Positions 53,178 to 62,145 are shown, counted from the stretch's first letter. The stretch is 64,000 nucleotides of DNA from Methylobacterium sp. Leaf104 (GCF_001422885.1 NZ_LMMZ01000039.1:132530-196529); one strand, 5' to 3'. The notes: generated by a model from the letters alone, not told the origin. A program made the numbers and translations.

Positions 53178-54578
53178 TCACCGAGTGCCTGCCACGGGAG
53201 TCGCAGCGGCTTCGAACCCGTCCGGCGTGAGGGCCCTTCGTGCATCCCCATCCGGTCGCGATGCCGTCAGCAGCCTGGAACGTCCCAACCCGCAACCGAC
53301 GAGGGCGGCGAAAACCACCGCGTAGCCCGGGATCTGGAGGGAGAAATCGACCATCGAATGCAGGGTGCCGAGGCCTCCGACGGCGAGCGCCGCAACGACG
53401 ACGGACCGATCGCGCCCCCTGATGCGGCCGGCGCGCCAGATCGTGAGGGCGGCCCAGATCCAGAGCGCGCAGAGGACGGCCAGGACCGGCACACCCCACT
53501 CGACGGCAATCTCCAGGGGCGTGCTGTGGGCGATGTCCCAGACGCCGAACATACCGAGGACATCGCTGCGATAGGCGGGAAACGCCGCCTCGAACGACCC
53601 GGCTCCATGGCCGAGCCAGGGCCGTTCCCGCACCATCTCGAGAGCGATCCGATACATCTCCAGCCGGCCCGGATCGGCGAAGCCATGGGCTTGGATGCGA
53701 AGACCGACCTGGCCGCCCCAGATCTCGACCAGGGCGAGACAGGCGGCCATGCCGACGAGCGCGGCACGCTTTCGATAGCGCCGGAGGGTGACGTAGCTCG
53801 GAAGGAGACGAAAGAGGGTAAACAGTAGGGCGGCGACGGTGAGCAGGAGGCCGGCGCGCGAGCCGGTGAGTGTCACCGCCGCGAAGCAGGTGAGGCATCC
53901 GGCCAGGGTGGCTGCGCGCCAGAGGCGCCGACGGTGCCGCATCGAGCCGAACCAGGCGCGGAGCGCCAGGATGAGCCAGATGACCGCGACACTGCCGAAA
54001 TAGGTCGCGGCCGTATTCCTGTTGACGAAGGGACCCGTCAGGTTCCCCACATACGCGACCTTCTTCACCCACAGCACCCGATCCGGCTCGATCTCGAGTA
54101 GGAGAATGCCGAAGCCTGCGTAGAAAAGGCCGGACCAGGCGACGACGTGGAGCAGCCGTTTGGCGGCTTCGCGGTCGGCTCCGATCGGCAGCGCCCGCAG
54201 CGCGGTGAGGGCGAACAGGAACGAGGGGCCAAGGGTTTCCCACGGCGGGGAAGCGATGCTCGAGGCTCGCGGACGTAGAATTCGGTCGATCTGCGGCGCG
54301 ACGGTACGCCAGATCGGATCCGGCACCGTCCACCACGGGTCGGGCAGGAACTGCAGCAGAGTGACCACGCCGACGACCAGGATCGCCAGGACGATCCGGC
54401 CCGCCGATCGATGGAGGGAATCCGGCATCCGGCCCCATGGCGCAGTCAGGCAACTCACCGCGATCAGAACGAGGAACAGATGGGTCCAGAACGGCTCGAT
54501 CGAGCCGAACGGGAGAGGCGCAGTTCCGACGACGACGAACAGAAGGCCCTGAGATCCTCGGTCGAGCGCCTTCAACAC
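53178..54578 (-). CDS. O-antigen ligase family protein (Wzy_C domain)
   Basis: 466 residues, about 11-12 membrane helices. The large periplasmic loop and following segment RPWLGHGAGSFEAAFPAYRS and WDIAHSTPLEIAVEWGVPVL carry the Wzy_C signature (G-x-G-x-x-x-F and the H/N-x-(P/L)-L-E-(I/L)-x-x-E-x-G pattern). These enzymes ligate or polymerise surface glycans at the outer face of the inner membrane. With the 50047 gene product it may form an exopolysaccharide function, though no glycosyltransferase is nearby. Confidence 0.84.
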   Translation of the reverse strand: MLKALDRGSQGLLFVVVGTAPLPFGSIEPFWTHLFLVLIAVSCLTAPWGRMPDSLHRSAGRIVLAILVVGVVTLLQFLPDPWWTVPDPIWRTVAPQIDRILRPRASSIASPPWETLGPSFLFALTALRALPIGADREAAKRLLHVVAWSGLFYAGFGILLLEIEPDRVLWVKKVAYVGNLTGPFVNRNTAATYFGSVAVIWLILALRAWFGSMRHRRRLWRAATLAGCLTCFAAVTLTGSRAGLLLTVAALLFTLFRLLPSYVTLRRYRKRAALVGMAACLALVEIWGGQVGLRIQAHGFADPGRLEMYRIALEMVRERPWLGHGAGSFEAAFPAYRSDVLGMFGVWDIAHSTPLEIAVEWGVPVLAVLCALWIWAALTIWRAGRIRGRDRSVVVAALAVGGLGTLHSMVDFSLQIPGYAVVFAALVGCGLGRSRLLTASRPDGDARRALTPDGFEAAATPVAGTR

Positions 54579-54965
54579 CTGTCAGGTCCTGGTTGCGGCA
54601 CCCGGTGCAGCGAGGCGAAGTCCCATCACGTGACCTCGGCGTCCGGCACCGGATCCGTGCGGGTGCCCTGCACTGGCGCGATCGGATCGAATTCTGTCAA
54701 CCCGACGGGAAGCCGGTCCCGATGCCCGAGATCGAGAAGGAGGACCGGATTGCGGCGATCCTTCGCGGACCAAGGGGTGAGCGCCCTCTGGCGTACCCAA
54801 CTGAGCGCCCGTGCTCTCGGCCAAGCCCGCGAAATCGAAGAAGCCCGCCGCGGCCGAAGCCGGGCGGGCGTGGTTGTGAGACCTAACGGTTGATCGGGCG
54901 TCGACCTCAACCCGTGAACCCCACACCATCTGTGATCGATTCGCAGCAACAAAACGGCAACAGAC
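54579..54965. other. Intergenic region with hairpin
   Basis: No gene supported. A GC hairpin at 54845-54874 (arms gcccgcc / gggcgggc) on the minus strand is followed by TTCTTC and may be a second transcript end. Confidence 0.35.
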
Positions 54966-55150
54966 GAAAAAATCCCGCCCAGGTTGCTCCGGGCGGGTGA
55001 AGGTGACGGCTCCCAGTCTTAGGGAGGCTCTTTGTAGACGATCGGCCCACGGAAAATCATCCGCCTGCGGCCCTCGCCGCAGTGGAACCCGTCAAGGTCG
55101 CGCCGATGTTCGAACCCGCGTGAGACAACGGCGAGGGCAGACCCTAACCG
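54966..55150 (-). ncRNA. Candidate structured RNA with its own terminator
   Basis: On the minus strand GUCUG (55142-55138) pairs with CAGGC (55067-55063), and CCCUCGCCG pairs perfectly with CGGCGAGGG, with a 3-nt CCG bulge between the helices. They enclose a 48-nt loop region that contains GGGUUC twice. About 65 nt later a strong hairpin with a T-tract ends the segment. It lies between tRNA-Phe and the O-antigen ligase gene, with no open frame on this strand. It resembles the closing stem of regulatory RNAs but is too short for a standard 6S hairpin. Could be a leader or tRNA-Phe trailer. Confidence 0.35.
54968..54997 (-). terminator. Intrinsic terminator
   Basis: CCCGCCC (54997-54991) and GGGCGGG (54980-54974) pair around a 10-nt loop, followed on the minus strand by ATTTTTT. 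It terminates whatever is transcribed leftward from the tRNA-Phe side. Confidence 0.75.
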
Positions 55151-55185
55151 ACGCGCTGGATTGGAAAATCAGTTCGGAAAATCGA

Positions 55186-55261
55186 TGGTGCCCAGGGACG
55201 GAATCGAACCGCCGACACTGCGATTTTCAGTCGCATGCTCTACCAACTGAGCTACCTGGGC
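55186..55261 (-). tRNA. tRNA-Phe (anticodon GAA)
   Basis: 76 nt on the minus strand. Acceptor GCCCAGG pairs with CCTGGGC; D arm AGCTCAGTTGGTAGAGC; anticodon stem GCGA/TCGC with loop CTGAAAA (GAA); T arm GGCGGTTCGATTCCGTC; encoded CCA. It follows yacG on the same strand. Confidence 0.95.
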
Positions 55262-55380
55262 CTCGGCCGGTTCGCGCAAGCGGCACCGGCTGGAGCGGGG
55301 GTATAGGGGGTGGATTGCAGGCTGTCCAGCCTCGATCCGAAGAGATTTTTTCGGTCGATTTCGCCGACGGATCGACGCCC

Positions 55381-55605
55381 TCAGCCGTTTCGGTCCGATC
55401 GGGAACCGACGCCGTCGGCATCCTCGTCCTCGTCCTCCGCGGTCGGGATGACGTAGCGGTCGGTGAGCCAGCGCCCGAGGTCGATGTCGGCGCAGCGGGC
55501 GGAGCAGAACGGCACGAAGGCGGCCTCCGGCGGCTTCCCGCAGATCGGGCACGGGTCGGGCTTGGACGGCCCCGCGCGACGGCGGCCTGGTTCGACATCC
55601 CTCAT
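55381..55605 (-). CDS. yacG: DNA gyrase inhibitor YacG
   Basis: 74 residues. A zinc-binding core CPICGKPPEAAFVPFCSARC followed by ADIDLGRWLTDRYVIP is the full YacG (DUF329) signature: C-x2-C, then C-x3-C, then D-L-(G/N)-x-W. YacG binds GyrB and blocks gyrase activity in E. coli. The acidic tail (AEDEDEDADG) fits the family. Its start overlaps the maf stop by 4 nt, the usual alphaproteobacterial pair. Confidence 0.9.
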   Translation of the reverse strand: MRDVEPGRRRAGPSKPDPCPICGKPPEAAFVPFCSARCADIDLGRWLTDRYVIPTAEDEDEDADGVGSRSDRNG

Positions 55606-56252
55606 GCGGGTTCCCCCCAGGTGGCGCGAACCGGAAAGCCCTCTCCCTCCAGCAGGCTGACGGTCTCGTAGAGCGGCAACCCAATCACGGCACTGTGCGA
55701 GCCCACGAGTTTCACCACGAAGGCACTCGCCAGTCCCTGGATGGCATAGCCACCGGCCTTGCCGCGCCATTCGTCGGAAGCGAGGTAGGCATCGATCTCC
55801 CGGGAGGACAGGCGCTTGAACCGGACGCGGGTCTCGACCACCCGCTCGCGGCGCACGTCCTGCGGCGAGAGCAGGCAGACGGCCGTGTAGACCCGGTGCT
55901 GGCGCCCTGAGAGGAGACGCAGGCAATCGGCCGCCTCGTCGGGCAACTCGGCCTTGGGGAGCACCCGGCGGCCCACGGCCACGACCGTGTCCGCCGCGAT
56001 GAGATAGGCGTCGCGCAAGTCGTCCCGCCGCCGCGCCGCGGCCCCGGCGGCCGCAAGCTTCTCGCGCGCGAGGCGCCGGGCGAGTTCGCGCGGTGTCTCA
56101 GACTTGCGCGGGGTCTCGTCGATATCCGCCGCAAGCAGCGCGTCGGGCTCGATGCCGACCTGCTGCAGGAGCGCGAGGCGCCGGGGTGAGGCGGAGGCCA
56201 GGATGAGACGGGCGCTTCGGCCCGAAACCAAGGTGTCGTCGATCGTCGTCAC
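55602..56252 (-). CDS. maf: Maf-family nucleoside triphosphate pyrophosphatase
   Basis: 216 residues from GTG at 56252. Opening SARLILASASPRRLALLQQV has the invariant S-x-S-P-R-R motif. Then LIAADTVVAVGRRVLPKAEL has the catalytic T-V-V, LLSGRQHRVYTAVCL and YAIQGLASAFVVKLVGSHSA VIGLPL (two runs) complete the fold. It hydrolyses dTTP/UTP or modified nucleotides, preventing their incorporation. A longer ATG frame (to 56345) adds 31 unrelated residues, so GTG is preferred. Confidence 0.9.
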   Translation of the reverse strand: MTTIDDTLVSGRSARLILASASPRRLALLQQVGIEPDALLAADIDETPRKSETPRELARRLAREKLAAAGAAARRRDDLRDAYLIAADTVVAVGRRVLPKAELPDEAADCLRLLSGRQHRVYTAVCLLSPQDVRRERVVETRVRFKRLSSREIDAYLASDEWRGKAGGYAIQGLASAFVVKLVGSHSAVIGLPLYETVSLLEGEGFPVRATWGEPA

Positions 56253-56508
56253 GTGCGGGCCGTCATGCGCGAGGTTGGCATCCTGTGAGGGGGGCGGGTG
56301 GACACAGCCGGCTGAGGCCGCGCATCGGAAAAGCGCGCCATCCACGCCGACGAGGCGACCGGAACCTAGCGGAAACCCCGAACCTTGTGAACGCGCCTCC
56401 GCGGCAAGGTCCGGTTTCGGCCCGGCCCCGTGGACAACGGGTGCGGGTCTGATATGGTCGCGTTCGTGGCCGACAGGGTCACCGCAGCGGCCTACCGGTC
56501 CGCGCGGC

Positions 56509-56583
56509 GCGGGCGTAGTTCAGTGGTAGAACGTCAGCTTCCCAAGCTGAATGTCGTCGGTTCGATCCCGATCGCCCGCTCCA
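56509..56583 (+). tRNA. tRNA-Gly (anticodon CCC)
   Basis: 75 nt. Acceptor GCGGGCG pairs with CGCCCGC; D arm TTCAGTGGTAGAA; anticodon stem TCAGC/GCTGA with loop TTCCCAA (CCC); T arm TCGGTTCGATCCCGA; CCA encoded at 56581-56583. A truncated IS3 element follows about 240 nt downstream. Confidence 0.93.
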
Positions 56584-56826
56584 ACAAATCATCCATCAGT
56601 ATCAAACAGTTAGGCTTTGTGTCGCGGTCGCCTAGGCCTTAATGCCATTTCGCTCTGTACAACCTTGGTACAACAGGGCGAGCGGGCTGACCTGCCCAGA
56701 TGCTGCGATAATCCGTGCCACGAGCGCGCGGACCGAAGCGATGGTCGAAGGTAGGGATTCGTCCATTTGCGAATCATTCCTTCATCTCGCTGCTGCTTGT
56801 CGAAGGGATGGAACTCGCCTCCGTAA
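56584..56826. other. Region between tRNA-Gly and IS remnant
   Basis: About 240 nt without a gene. It is AT-richer than the host and, like the islet near tRNA-Leu, could be foreign DNA, but no repeat of the tRNA 3' end was found within the window. Confidence 0.4.
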
Positions 56827-56905
56827 ATGACCTTGACCCAGCAAACTGGTCCGCACTGAGCGCAAGTTTTTCGGGCATCCTGAACCCTGAAGGAGGGTGG
56901 ATGCC

Positions 56906-57172
56906 ATGCCTCGCAAACGCTTCACGAATGAACAGATCGCCTTTGCCCTGCGGCAGGCGGAGAACGGTGTGACGGTTGACGAGGTCTGTCGGAGGATGGG
57001 CGTCTCTGAGCCGACATTCTACAGCCGGAAGAAGCAGTTCGTCGGCATGGGCGTGCCGGAGATCCGACGGCTCAAGCAACTGGAGGACGAGAACGGCAAG
57101 CTCCAGCGGCTGGTGGCCGACCTGACGCTGGACCGCTCAATGCTGCAGGATGTTCTGAAGCGAAAGTGGTAA
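56906..57172 (+). CDS. IS3-family transposase OrfA
   Basis: 88 residues, MPRKRFTNEQIAFALRQAEN then VDEVCRRMGVSEPTFYSRKK, a helix-turn-helix, and KQLEDENGKLQRLVADLTLD, a leucine zipper. Standard IS3 OrfA (IS407-like branch). The stop overlaps the OrfB frame, which lies in the -1 phase as in IS3 elements that make an OrfAB fusion by frameshifting. Confidence 0.88.
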   Translation: MPRKRFTNEQIAFALRQAENGVTVDEVCRRMGVSEPTFYSRKKQFVGMGVPEIRRLKQLEDENGKLQRLVADLTLDRSMLQDVLKRKW

Positions 57173-57490
57173 GGCCCGCCGTTCGCCGCGAGGTCGCTGG
57201 TCACCTGCAGGTGGCCTACGACGTCAGCGAGCGTCGGGCCTGTCAGGCCACCGGCTTTGGCCGTTCGTCGCAGCGCTACAGGAAGCGCTCGGATCCTCAG
57301 GTCGCGCTGCGCATGCGGCTGAAGGAGCTGGCCGCCGCGCGTGTGCGCTACGGTTATCGGCGGTTGCACATCCTGTTGCGGCGTGAGGGCTGGGAGGTGA
57401 ATCACAAGCGCACCTACCGGATCTACCGCGACGAAGGGCTGACGATCCGGTCCAAGCTGCCCAAACGCAGACGGTCCTGGCGGTACCTTG
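57166..57490 (+). pseudogene. IS3-family transposase OrfB, truncated
   Basis: Reads RREVAGHLQVAYDVSERRAC, QATGFGRSSQRYRKRSDPQV, YGYRRLHILLRREGWEVNHK and RSKLPKRRRSWRY, the N-terminal HTH_21 part of OrfB. Right after that the normal D-W-x-x-D-F catalytic region is missing and the frame continues into unrelated sequence. All three DDE residues are lost. Confidence 0.78.
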
Positions 57491-57834
57491 GCTTGTCCAC
57501 CTCATCGCAGAAGACGGAGGACCCGGCCGTAGTCGGCCTACGTCGGCAGCCAATCCGGCAAGGAAGTCAGGTCGATCTCGCCACGACGCTGCGCAACGTG
57601 CCCAGAGCGCCACAGTCGGCTTTATTCATATGGCTTTAAAGCCCGATCTCCGGGGAGCCCCGAGCTGCTGATGCGTATGTTTCGCCGGAGATACAAAGTC
57701 TTGCAACGCCTGGATCGGCCTTGTTTAGAGTTCGTATAAACTATTGATTGGCTTGCATAATTCTCCTCTAGCTGCTTCCTGGGCTCATCGAGATCGAGCA
57801 ATGATGCGAGCATCCGGGGTTATGGGAGGAGGCC
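57491..57834. other. Promoter region of iron-uptake operon
   Basis: 344 nt without a gene between the IS remnant and the sigma factor gene. It holds an imperfect palindrome at 57723-57741 and a gggaggagg RBS at 57824-57832. Confidence 0.45.
57723..57741. promoter_or_regulatory. Possible iron-regulator site (ICE/Fur-like)
   Basis: gtttagagttcgtataaac has arms gttta/taaac around a 9-nt centre, about 95 nt before the sigma factor start. It resembles the TTTAGAA-N2-3-TTCTAAA iron-control element bound by Irr in related bacteria, with several mismatches. Confidence 0.3.
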
Positions 57835-58356
57835 ATGCAGCCGACATTGATCGAAACGCTGCATCGGAACGAGGGCGTCAAGCTTCGGCGGTTCCTTCTG
57901 CGTCTCCTTGGAAGCGCCGATGCGGCTGCCGACGCCCATCAGGAAACCTATCTGCGGATGCTCGGCGCCCTGTCCCGCACGACCGTCGAACATCCCTCCG
58001 CATTCCTGTTCCAGATCGCCAACAACGTGGCGTTGCGGATGCGAAACAGGCGGAGCCTCGAAGGCACGCTGTTCCAGCCCGTGACCGATCTCGACCTCGC
58101 GCGGATCGCGGATGGATACGCCATGCCGGAACGGCAGGTGATCGCGCGCCAGGAACTCAGGCGACTCGCAGTCGCCATCGATGCGTTGCCGCCCCGGTGC
58201 CGCGAGGTCTTCCTGCTCGTTCGCTTCGAGAACCTGTCGAACGGCGAGGCCGCCGCCCGTTTGGGCATCAGCCGCAACATGGTCGAGAAACACCTCATCC
58301 GGGCGCTGCTGCACTGTCGCCGCCAACCTCAGGCCACCAACCTCAGGGACGCGTGA
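57835..58356 (+). CDS. fecI: ECF RNA polymerase sigma factor, FecI-like
   Basis: 173 residues. Region 2: RFLLRLLGSADAAADAHQET YLRML (two runs) and HPSAFLFQIANNVALRMRNR. Region 4: LRRLAVAIDALPPRCREVFL LVRFENLSNGEAAARLGISR NMVEKHL (in runs). All match FecI-type sigma factors that transcribe TonB receptor genes on a signal from FecR. RBS gggaggaggcc precedes the ATG. It is followed by fecR after 95 nt. Confidence 0.9.
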   Translation: MQPTLIETLHRNEGVKLRRFLLRLLGSADAAADAHQETYLRMLGALSRTTVEHPSAFLFQIANNVALRMRNRRSLEGTLFQPVTDLDLARIADGYAMPERQVIARQELRRLAVAIDALPPRCREVFLLVRFENLSNGEAAARLGISRNMVEKHLIRALLHCRRQPQATNLRDA

Positions 58357-58451
58357 GGGATTGCGCGATTCCCTCGAGGTCCGGACGTCAGGATTTTCCC
58401 GGGTGACGGATCTAAAGGTGTAGGAGCATGAAACTGGGCCATTAGGGCTTG

Positions 58452-59429
58452 GTGAGCCCGGATGGAGCAGAAGGCGTGGCCAGCGGCGACGGCATCGATG
58501 CGCGCGAGGTTGAGCGCGAAGACCCGGTCTACGAAGCGGCCGCGGGCTGGGTCGCGCGCCTCTCCTCGCCCGATGCGACGGAAGCGGATCGGGGCGCCTT
58601 CGAGGCGTGGCACGCCGCCGATCCAGCCCATGCCGAGGCCTATGCCGAGATGGAAGCCCTGTGGCAAACGCTCGGCCACGTTCCCGATCGCCGGCACCGG
58701 CGCTCGCTGCCCAAAGGGCTGGCGGGCGTTGCCGTCGCAATGGTCCTTTGCGCCGCCCTGGCCGTTCAACTCGGTCTCGTCGATCGCCTGCGGTGCGATC
58801 TGTGGAGCGGCGTCGGCGACATCACCCATGCGACCCTGGCCGACGGCAGCCGCATCGACCTCAACACCGATACGGCCATCGCCCTTCATTTCAGCGAAAC
58901 CGAACGCGGGATCGAGCTCCTGCGCGGAGAGGCGTTCTTCGACGTCGTCCCCGATCCGCGCCGTCCGTTCGTCGTTCACGGTGATGAATTGAGCGTCCGT
59001 GCCGTGGGAACACGCTTCTTCGTCAGGGCCGGAGGAACGGATAAACCTGCAGGCGTCGTCGAGGGGAGCGTCGACGTGACGGCTTCGGGACGGCCGGTGC
59101 GGGTGTCGGCGGGCGAGGCGCTCATCCATGCGAACGGTGCCCCCCTATCCGTCGTGCGGGCCGACGTGGACCGGGCGACGGCGTGGCGGGCGGGACGCCT
59201 CGTCTTCACCGGCGAGCGCCTGTCCACGGTCCTGGCCGAACTCGACCGTTATCGCCGTGGGGCCATCGTGCTCCTGGATGCTGCGGCTGGCGAACGGCGC
59301 GTCACCGGGTCGTTCGATGCAACGGACACGGACGAGGCCCTCGACGCCATCGCCTCCAGTATGGGCGTAAGCATCACCCGCCTGTCGCCCCTCCTCATCC
59401 TCGTCGGGTCGCCGCGCCGAAATTCCTGA
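58452..59429 (+). CDS. fecR: FecR-type anti-sigma/sigma regulator
   Basis: 325 residues from GTG at 58452 (TTG 58449 possible). N-terminal DUF4880 cytosolic part reads AAAGWVARLSSPDATEADRG AFEAWHAADPAHAEAYAEME ALW (in runs). One membrane helix is near VAVAMVLCAALAVQL. The periplasmic FecR domain reads TLADGSRIDLNTDTAIALHF and GIELLRGEAFFDVVPDPRRP FVVHGDELSVRAVGTRFFV (in runs). The C-terminal DUF4974-like part ends GSFDATDTDEALDAIASSMG. It relays the receptor signal to the sigma factor. Confidence 0.9.
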   Translation: MSPDGAEGVASGDGIDAREVEREDPVYEAAAGWVARLSSPDATEADRGAFEAWHAADPAHAEAYAEMEALWQTLGHVPDRRHRRSLPKGLAGVAVAMVLCAALAVQLGLVDRLRCDLWSGVGDITHATLADGSRIDLNTDTAIALHFSETERGIELLRGEAFFDVVPDPRRPFVVHGDELSVRAVGTRFFVRAGGTDKPAGVVEGSVDVTASGRPVRVSAGEALIHANGAPLSVVRADVDRATAWRAGRLVFTGERLSTVLAELDRYRRGAIVLLDAAAGERRVTGSFDATDTDEALDAIASSMGVSITRLSPLLILVGSPRRNS

Positions 59430-59559
59430 AGAAAGTTCGGCCGGGGACGTCAGGAGATCACGGGCCCGTTGATCTCAATCGCTGAGGACGAGCCGGCGCG
59501 ATGCAGGCCGTCCTCCCGCGAAAGGGTCTTCCTTGCGCGCGAGATGGACAGGACTCGGT

Positions 59560-62145
59560 ATGACGGCGCGTGGGCAGGGATTTGGATGTGAACGGTTGGC
59601 CGGATCGGCCCTGGCCGGCGTGTCGATGCTGGCCATGGTCCCGGTCGCCGCGCAGGCTCGCGAATCGCAGGGTCAGCCGGTGCGCGGCAGCCGGACGGTC
59701 GTGGAGCGGACGGCGAACATCCTCGCCCTCGACGCGTCGGCCACGGGGGCGGGGGAGCGCGTCGCCCTGGCGATCCCCGCGGGATCCCTCGAAGCGGCTC
59801 TCGTCGCCTTCACCGAACAGGCCGGCGTCAAGCTCGTCTATGCCACCGACCTCACGGCACGGCTGACCACGGCCGGCGTCGCGGGGGCGTTCGAGCCCCG
59901 CGACGGCCTCGAACGGATTCTCGCCGGAACTGGTCTGGGGTTCCGCACAGCGGGGACCTCCACCATCACCCTGGTCAATCCACGCTACGTCCAGCTCGGC
60001 GCGGCGACCGATGGCACGGTGGCTCTGGAGGAGTTGCACGTGGCCGGGCAAGCGCAGGCCCCCGGGATCGTCGCGGGCCTGCCGCCCCGCTCCGGCACCG
60101 TGGGCCAGCCGCCCGTCCCCTATGCTGGCGGCCAAGTCGGCACCGGCACGCGGGTCGGCCTCCTGGGCAACCGCTCCGTCCTGAAGACGCCCTTCAACGT
60201 CACGGGCTATACTGAGAAGCTCATCGAGGATCAGCAGGCGCGCTCCGTCGGGGACGTCGTGCTGAACAATCCCTCCGTTCGCAGCGACGCCCCCCCCTTC
60301 AGCGAGCGTGATTCGTACTTCATTCGCGGCTTCTCGGTGACCAACCTCGACACCGCCTTCGACGGCCTGTTCTACATCGCCAACCCACGCCGCAGCTTCA
60401 CCGAGGGGCTCGAGCGCGTCGAGGTCCTGCTGGGGCCGACGGCGCTCCTCAGCGGCGGCACCGGCCGCGTCGGCGGTACGATCAACCTCGTGCCGAAGCG
60501 CGCCTTCGACGAGCCGCTGACGCGGGTGACCACGAGCTATTTCAGCGACAGCCAGTTCGGGACGCACCTCGATTTCGGCCGCCGTTTCGGCACCCAGAAG
60601 GAGTGGGGCGTCCGCTTCAACGGCGCCTATCGCAACGGCGACACCCCGCTCGACAAGAACGCCATCGAGGTCGGTGTGGCCGCGCTCGGTCTCGATTATC
60701 GCGGCGACGGCTTCCGTGCCTCGGTGGATCTCAATCACTCCACCCAGAACGTCACGGCGCCGACCTCTCTGTTTAACGCAGTGGCGCCGGGCATCCCGGT
60801 TCCTCGGGCTCCGAACGCCCGGCGCAACACGGCGAACGCCTTCGAATTCAATGACAGCCGATACAACATGGCCGCCGGGCGGGTTGAATACGACATCCAA
60901 CCCGACACCACGATCTACGCCGCCGGTGGCCTCAGCCGCTACAACGAGGACTTCCTGACCTCGAACTACCTCGTGCGAAACCCCAACGGCCAGGCCCTGA
61001 ACTCCCTGGCGATCCAGCCCCTGGAACTCGAGGGATTCACGGGCGAGGTCGGATTCCGGTCTGGCTTCCAAACCGGCTTCATCGGGCATCAATTCACCGT
61101 CGCGGCCGTGGAGGCCATCAACAAGAATCGCTCGCGCGGCTTCACGCCCTTCGCCCTGCCGAGCTACCTGACCAACATCTACAACCCGGTCGACCTGCCG
61201 TTCGGGTCGGTGGCCACCGCCAGCCTTCCCCGCTCGAACCAGCAGCCCCTGTTCACGGAACTGTACGCCCGCAGCGTGGCCATCGCCGACACGCTCTCGC
61301 TCGGAGACGACCGCTTCCTGCTCACCCTCGGCGGCCGATTCCAGGAGATCGACCTCCAGAGCTTCAACACCCGGCCCGGCGCGACCCGGGGCACCGTGGC
61401 ATCGAGCTACGTCGAGAGCCGGTTCAGCCCGGCCATCGCCCTCGTGGTGCGGCCTTTCGAGAACCTGTCATTCTACGGCAACTACATCGAGTCCCTTGAT
61501 GCCGGGCCGTCGGCGCCAGTCACGGCGATCAACAACAGTCAGATCTTCGCCCCTGTGGTGAGCCGGCAGAAGGAAGTCGGCGCGAAATACGATTTCGGGA
61601 CGGTCTCGCTGACGACTTCGCTGTTCGAGATCGAGCAACCCAACGCCTTTACCGATCCGGGAACACGCATCTTCTCGGTGAGTGGCCTGCAGCGCAACCG
61701 TGGCGTCGAGGTCAACGTGTTCGGCGAGTTCGTTCCGGGTGTGCGGTTGCTTGGCGGCGTCACCCTCATCGACGCCAAGCTCGTGAGCACGGTCGGCGGG
61801 ACAAACGACGGACGTGCCGCGCCCGGCGTGCCCGACACGGCGTTCAACCTCTACGGCGAAGTCGATCTGCCTCCGTGGCTGGCGCCCGGCCTCACCCTCA
61901 CGGGGCGGGCGATCTACACGAGCAGCATGTTCTACAACCAGGCAAACACCCAGTCGGTGCCGGACTGGACGCGGTTCGACGCGGGCTTGCGCTACACGTT
62001 CGAGGGTGTGAACGGAAAGCCCGTGGTGATGCGCGCCACGGTGCAGAACATACTCGACGACTCCTACTGGGCCTCGGCCGCCCGCGGCTACCTCGCCGTC
62101 GGCGCTCCCCGGACGGTGATCCTCTCAGCCACCGTTGACTTCTGA
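59560..62145 (+). CDS. TonB-dependent siderophore receptor with STN signalling domain
   Basis: 861 residues from the ATG at 59560 (AGGA 7 nt upstream). Signal peptide to about residue 35 (LAGVSMLAMVPVAAQA). The STN domain (about 65-125: IPAGSLEAALVAFTEQAGVK, GLERILAGTGLGFRTAGTST) is the segment that contacts FecR. The plug has RSVGDVVLNNPSVRSDAPPF, SYFIRGFSV and VEVLLGPTALLSGGTGRVGG TINLVPKRA (two runs). A 22-strand barrel ends in TVILSATVDF with a terminal Phe. It imports a ferric siderophore and triggers its own expression. Confidence 0.92.
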   Translation: MTARGQGFGCERLAGSALAGVSMLAMVPVAAQARESQGQPVRGSRTVVERTANILALDASATGAGERVALAIPAGSLEAALVAFTEQAGVKLVYATDLTARLTTAGVAGAFEPRDGLERILAGTGLGFRTAGTSTITLVNPRYVQLGAATDGTVALEELHVAGQAQAPGIVAGLPPRSGTVGQPPVPYAGGQVGTGTRVGLLGNRSVLKTPFNVTGYTEKLIEDQQARSVGDVVLNNPSVRSDAPPFSERDSYFIRGFSVTNLDTAFDGLFYIANPRRSFTEGLERVEVLLGPTALLSGGTGRVGGTINLVPKRAFDEPLTRVTTSYFSDSQFGTHLDFGRRFGTQKEWGVRFNGAYRNGDTPLDKNAIEVGVAALGLDYRGDGFRASVDLNHSTQNVTAPTSLFNAVAPGIPVPRAPNARRNTANAFEFNDSRYNMAAGRVEYDIQPDTTIYAAGGLSRYNEDFLTSNYLVRNPNGQALNSLAIQPLELEGFTGEVGFRSGFQTGFIGHQFTVAAVEAINKNRSRGFTPFALPSYLTNIYNPVDLPFGSVATASLPRSNQQPLFTELYARSVAIADTLSLGDDRFLLTLGGRFQEIDLQSFNTRPGATRGTVASSYVESRFSPAIALVVRPFENLSFYGNYIESLDAGPSAPVTAINNSQIFAPVVSRQKEVGAKYDFGTVSLTTSLFEIEQPNAFTDPGTRIFSVSGLQRNRGVEVNVFGEFVPGVRLLGGVTLIDAKLVSTVGGTNDGRAAPGVPDTAFNLYGEVDLPPWLAPGLTLTGRAIYTSSMFYNQANTQSVPDWTRFDAGLRYTFEGVNGKPVVMRATVQNILDDSYWASAARGYLAVGAPRTVILSATVDF

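Larger units (their letters stand above)
56827..57490 (+). mobile_element. Truncated IS3-family insertion sequence
   Basis: The left end is around 56827 (tgaccttgacccagcaaact). OrfA is complete, OrfB is cut before the DDE catalytic domain, and no right terminal repeat was identified. Therefore it cannot transpose by itself. Confidence 0.7.

Noticed and set aside
54966..55150. 6S RNA
   Set aside because: The paired hairpin is only about 80 nt, and the usual alphaproteobacterial neighbours of 6S (zapA, 5-formyl-THF cyclo-ligase) are absent. It is kept as an unknown structured RNA candidate.
56584..57834. A second complete integrative element at tRNA-Gly
   Set aside because: No repeat of the tRNA 3' end and no integrase similarity was found downstream within the window; only a truncated IS3 element is supported.
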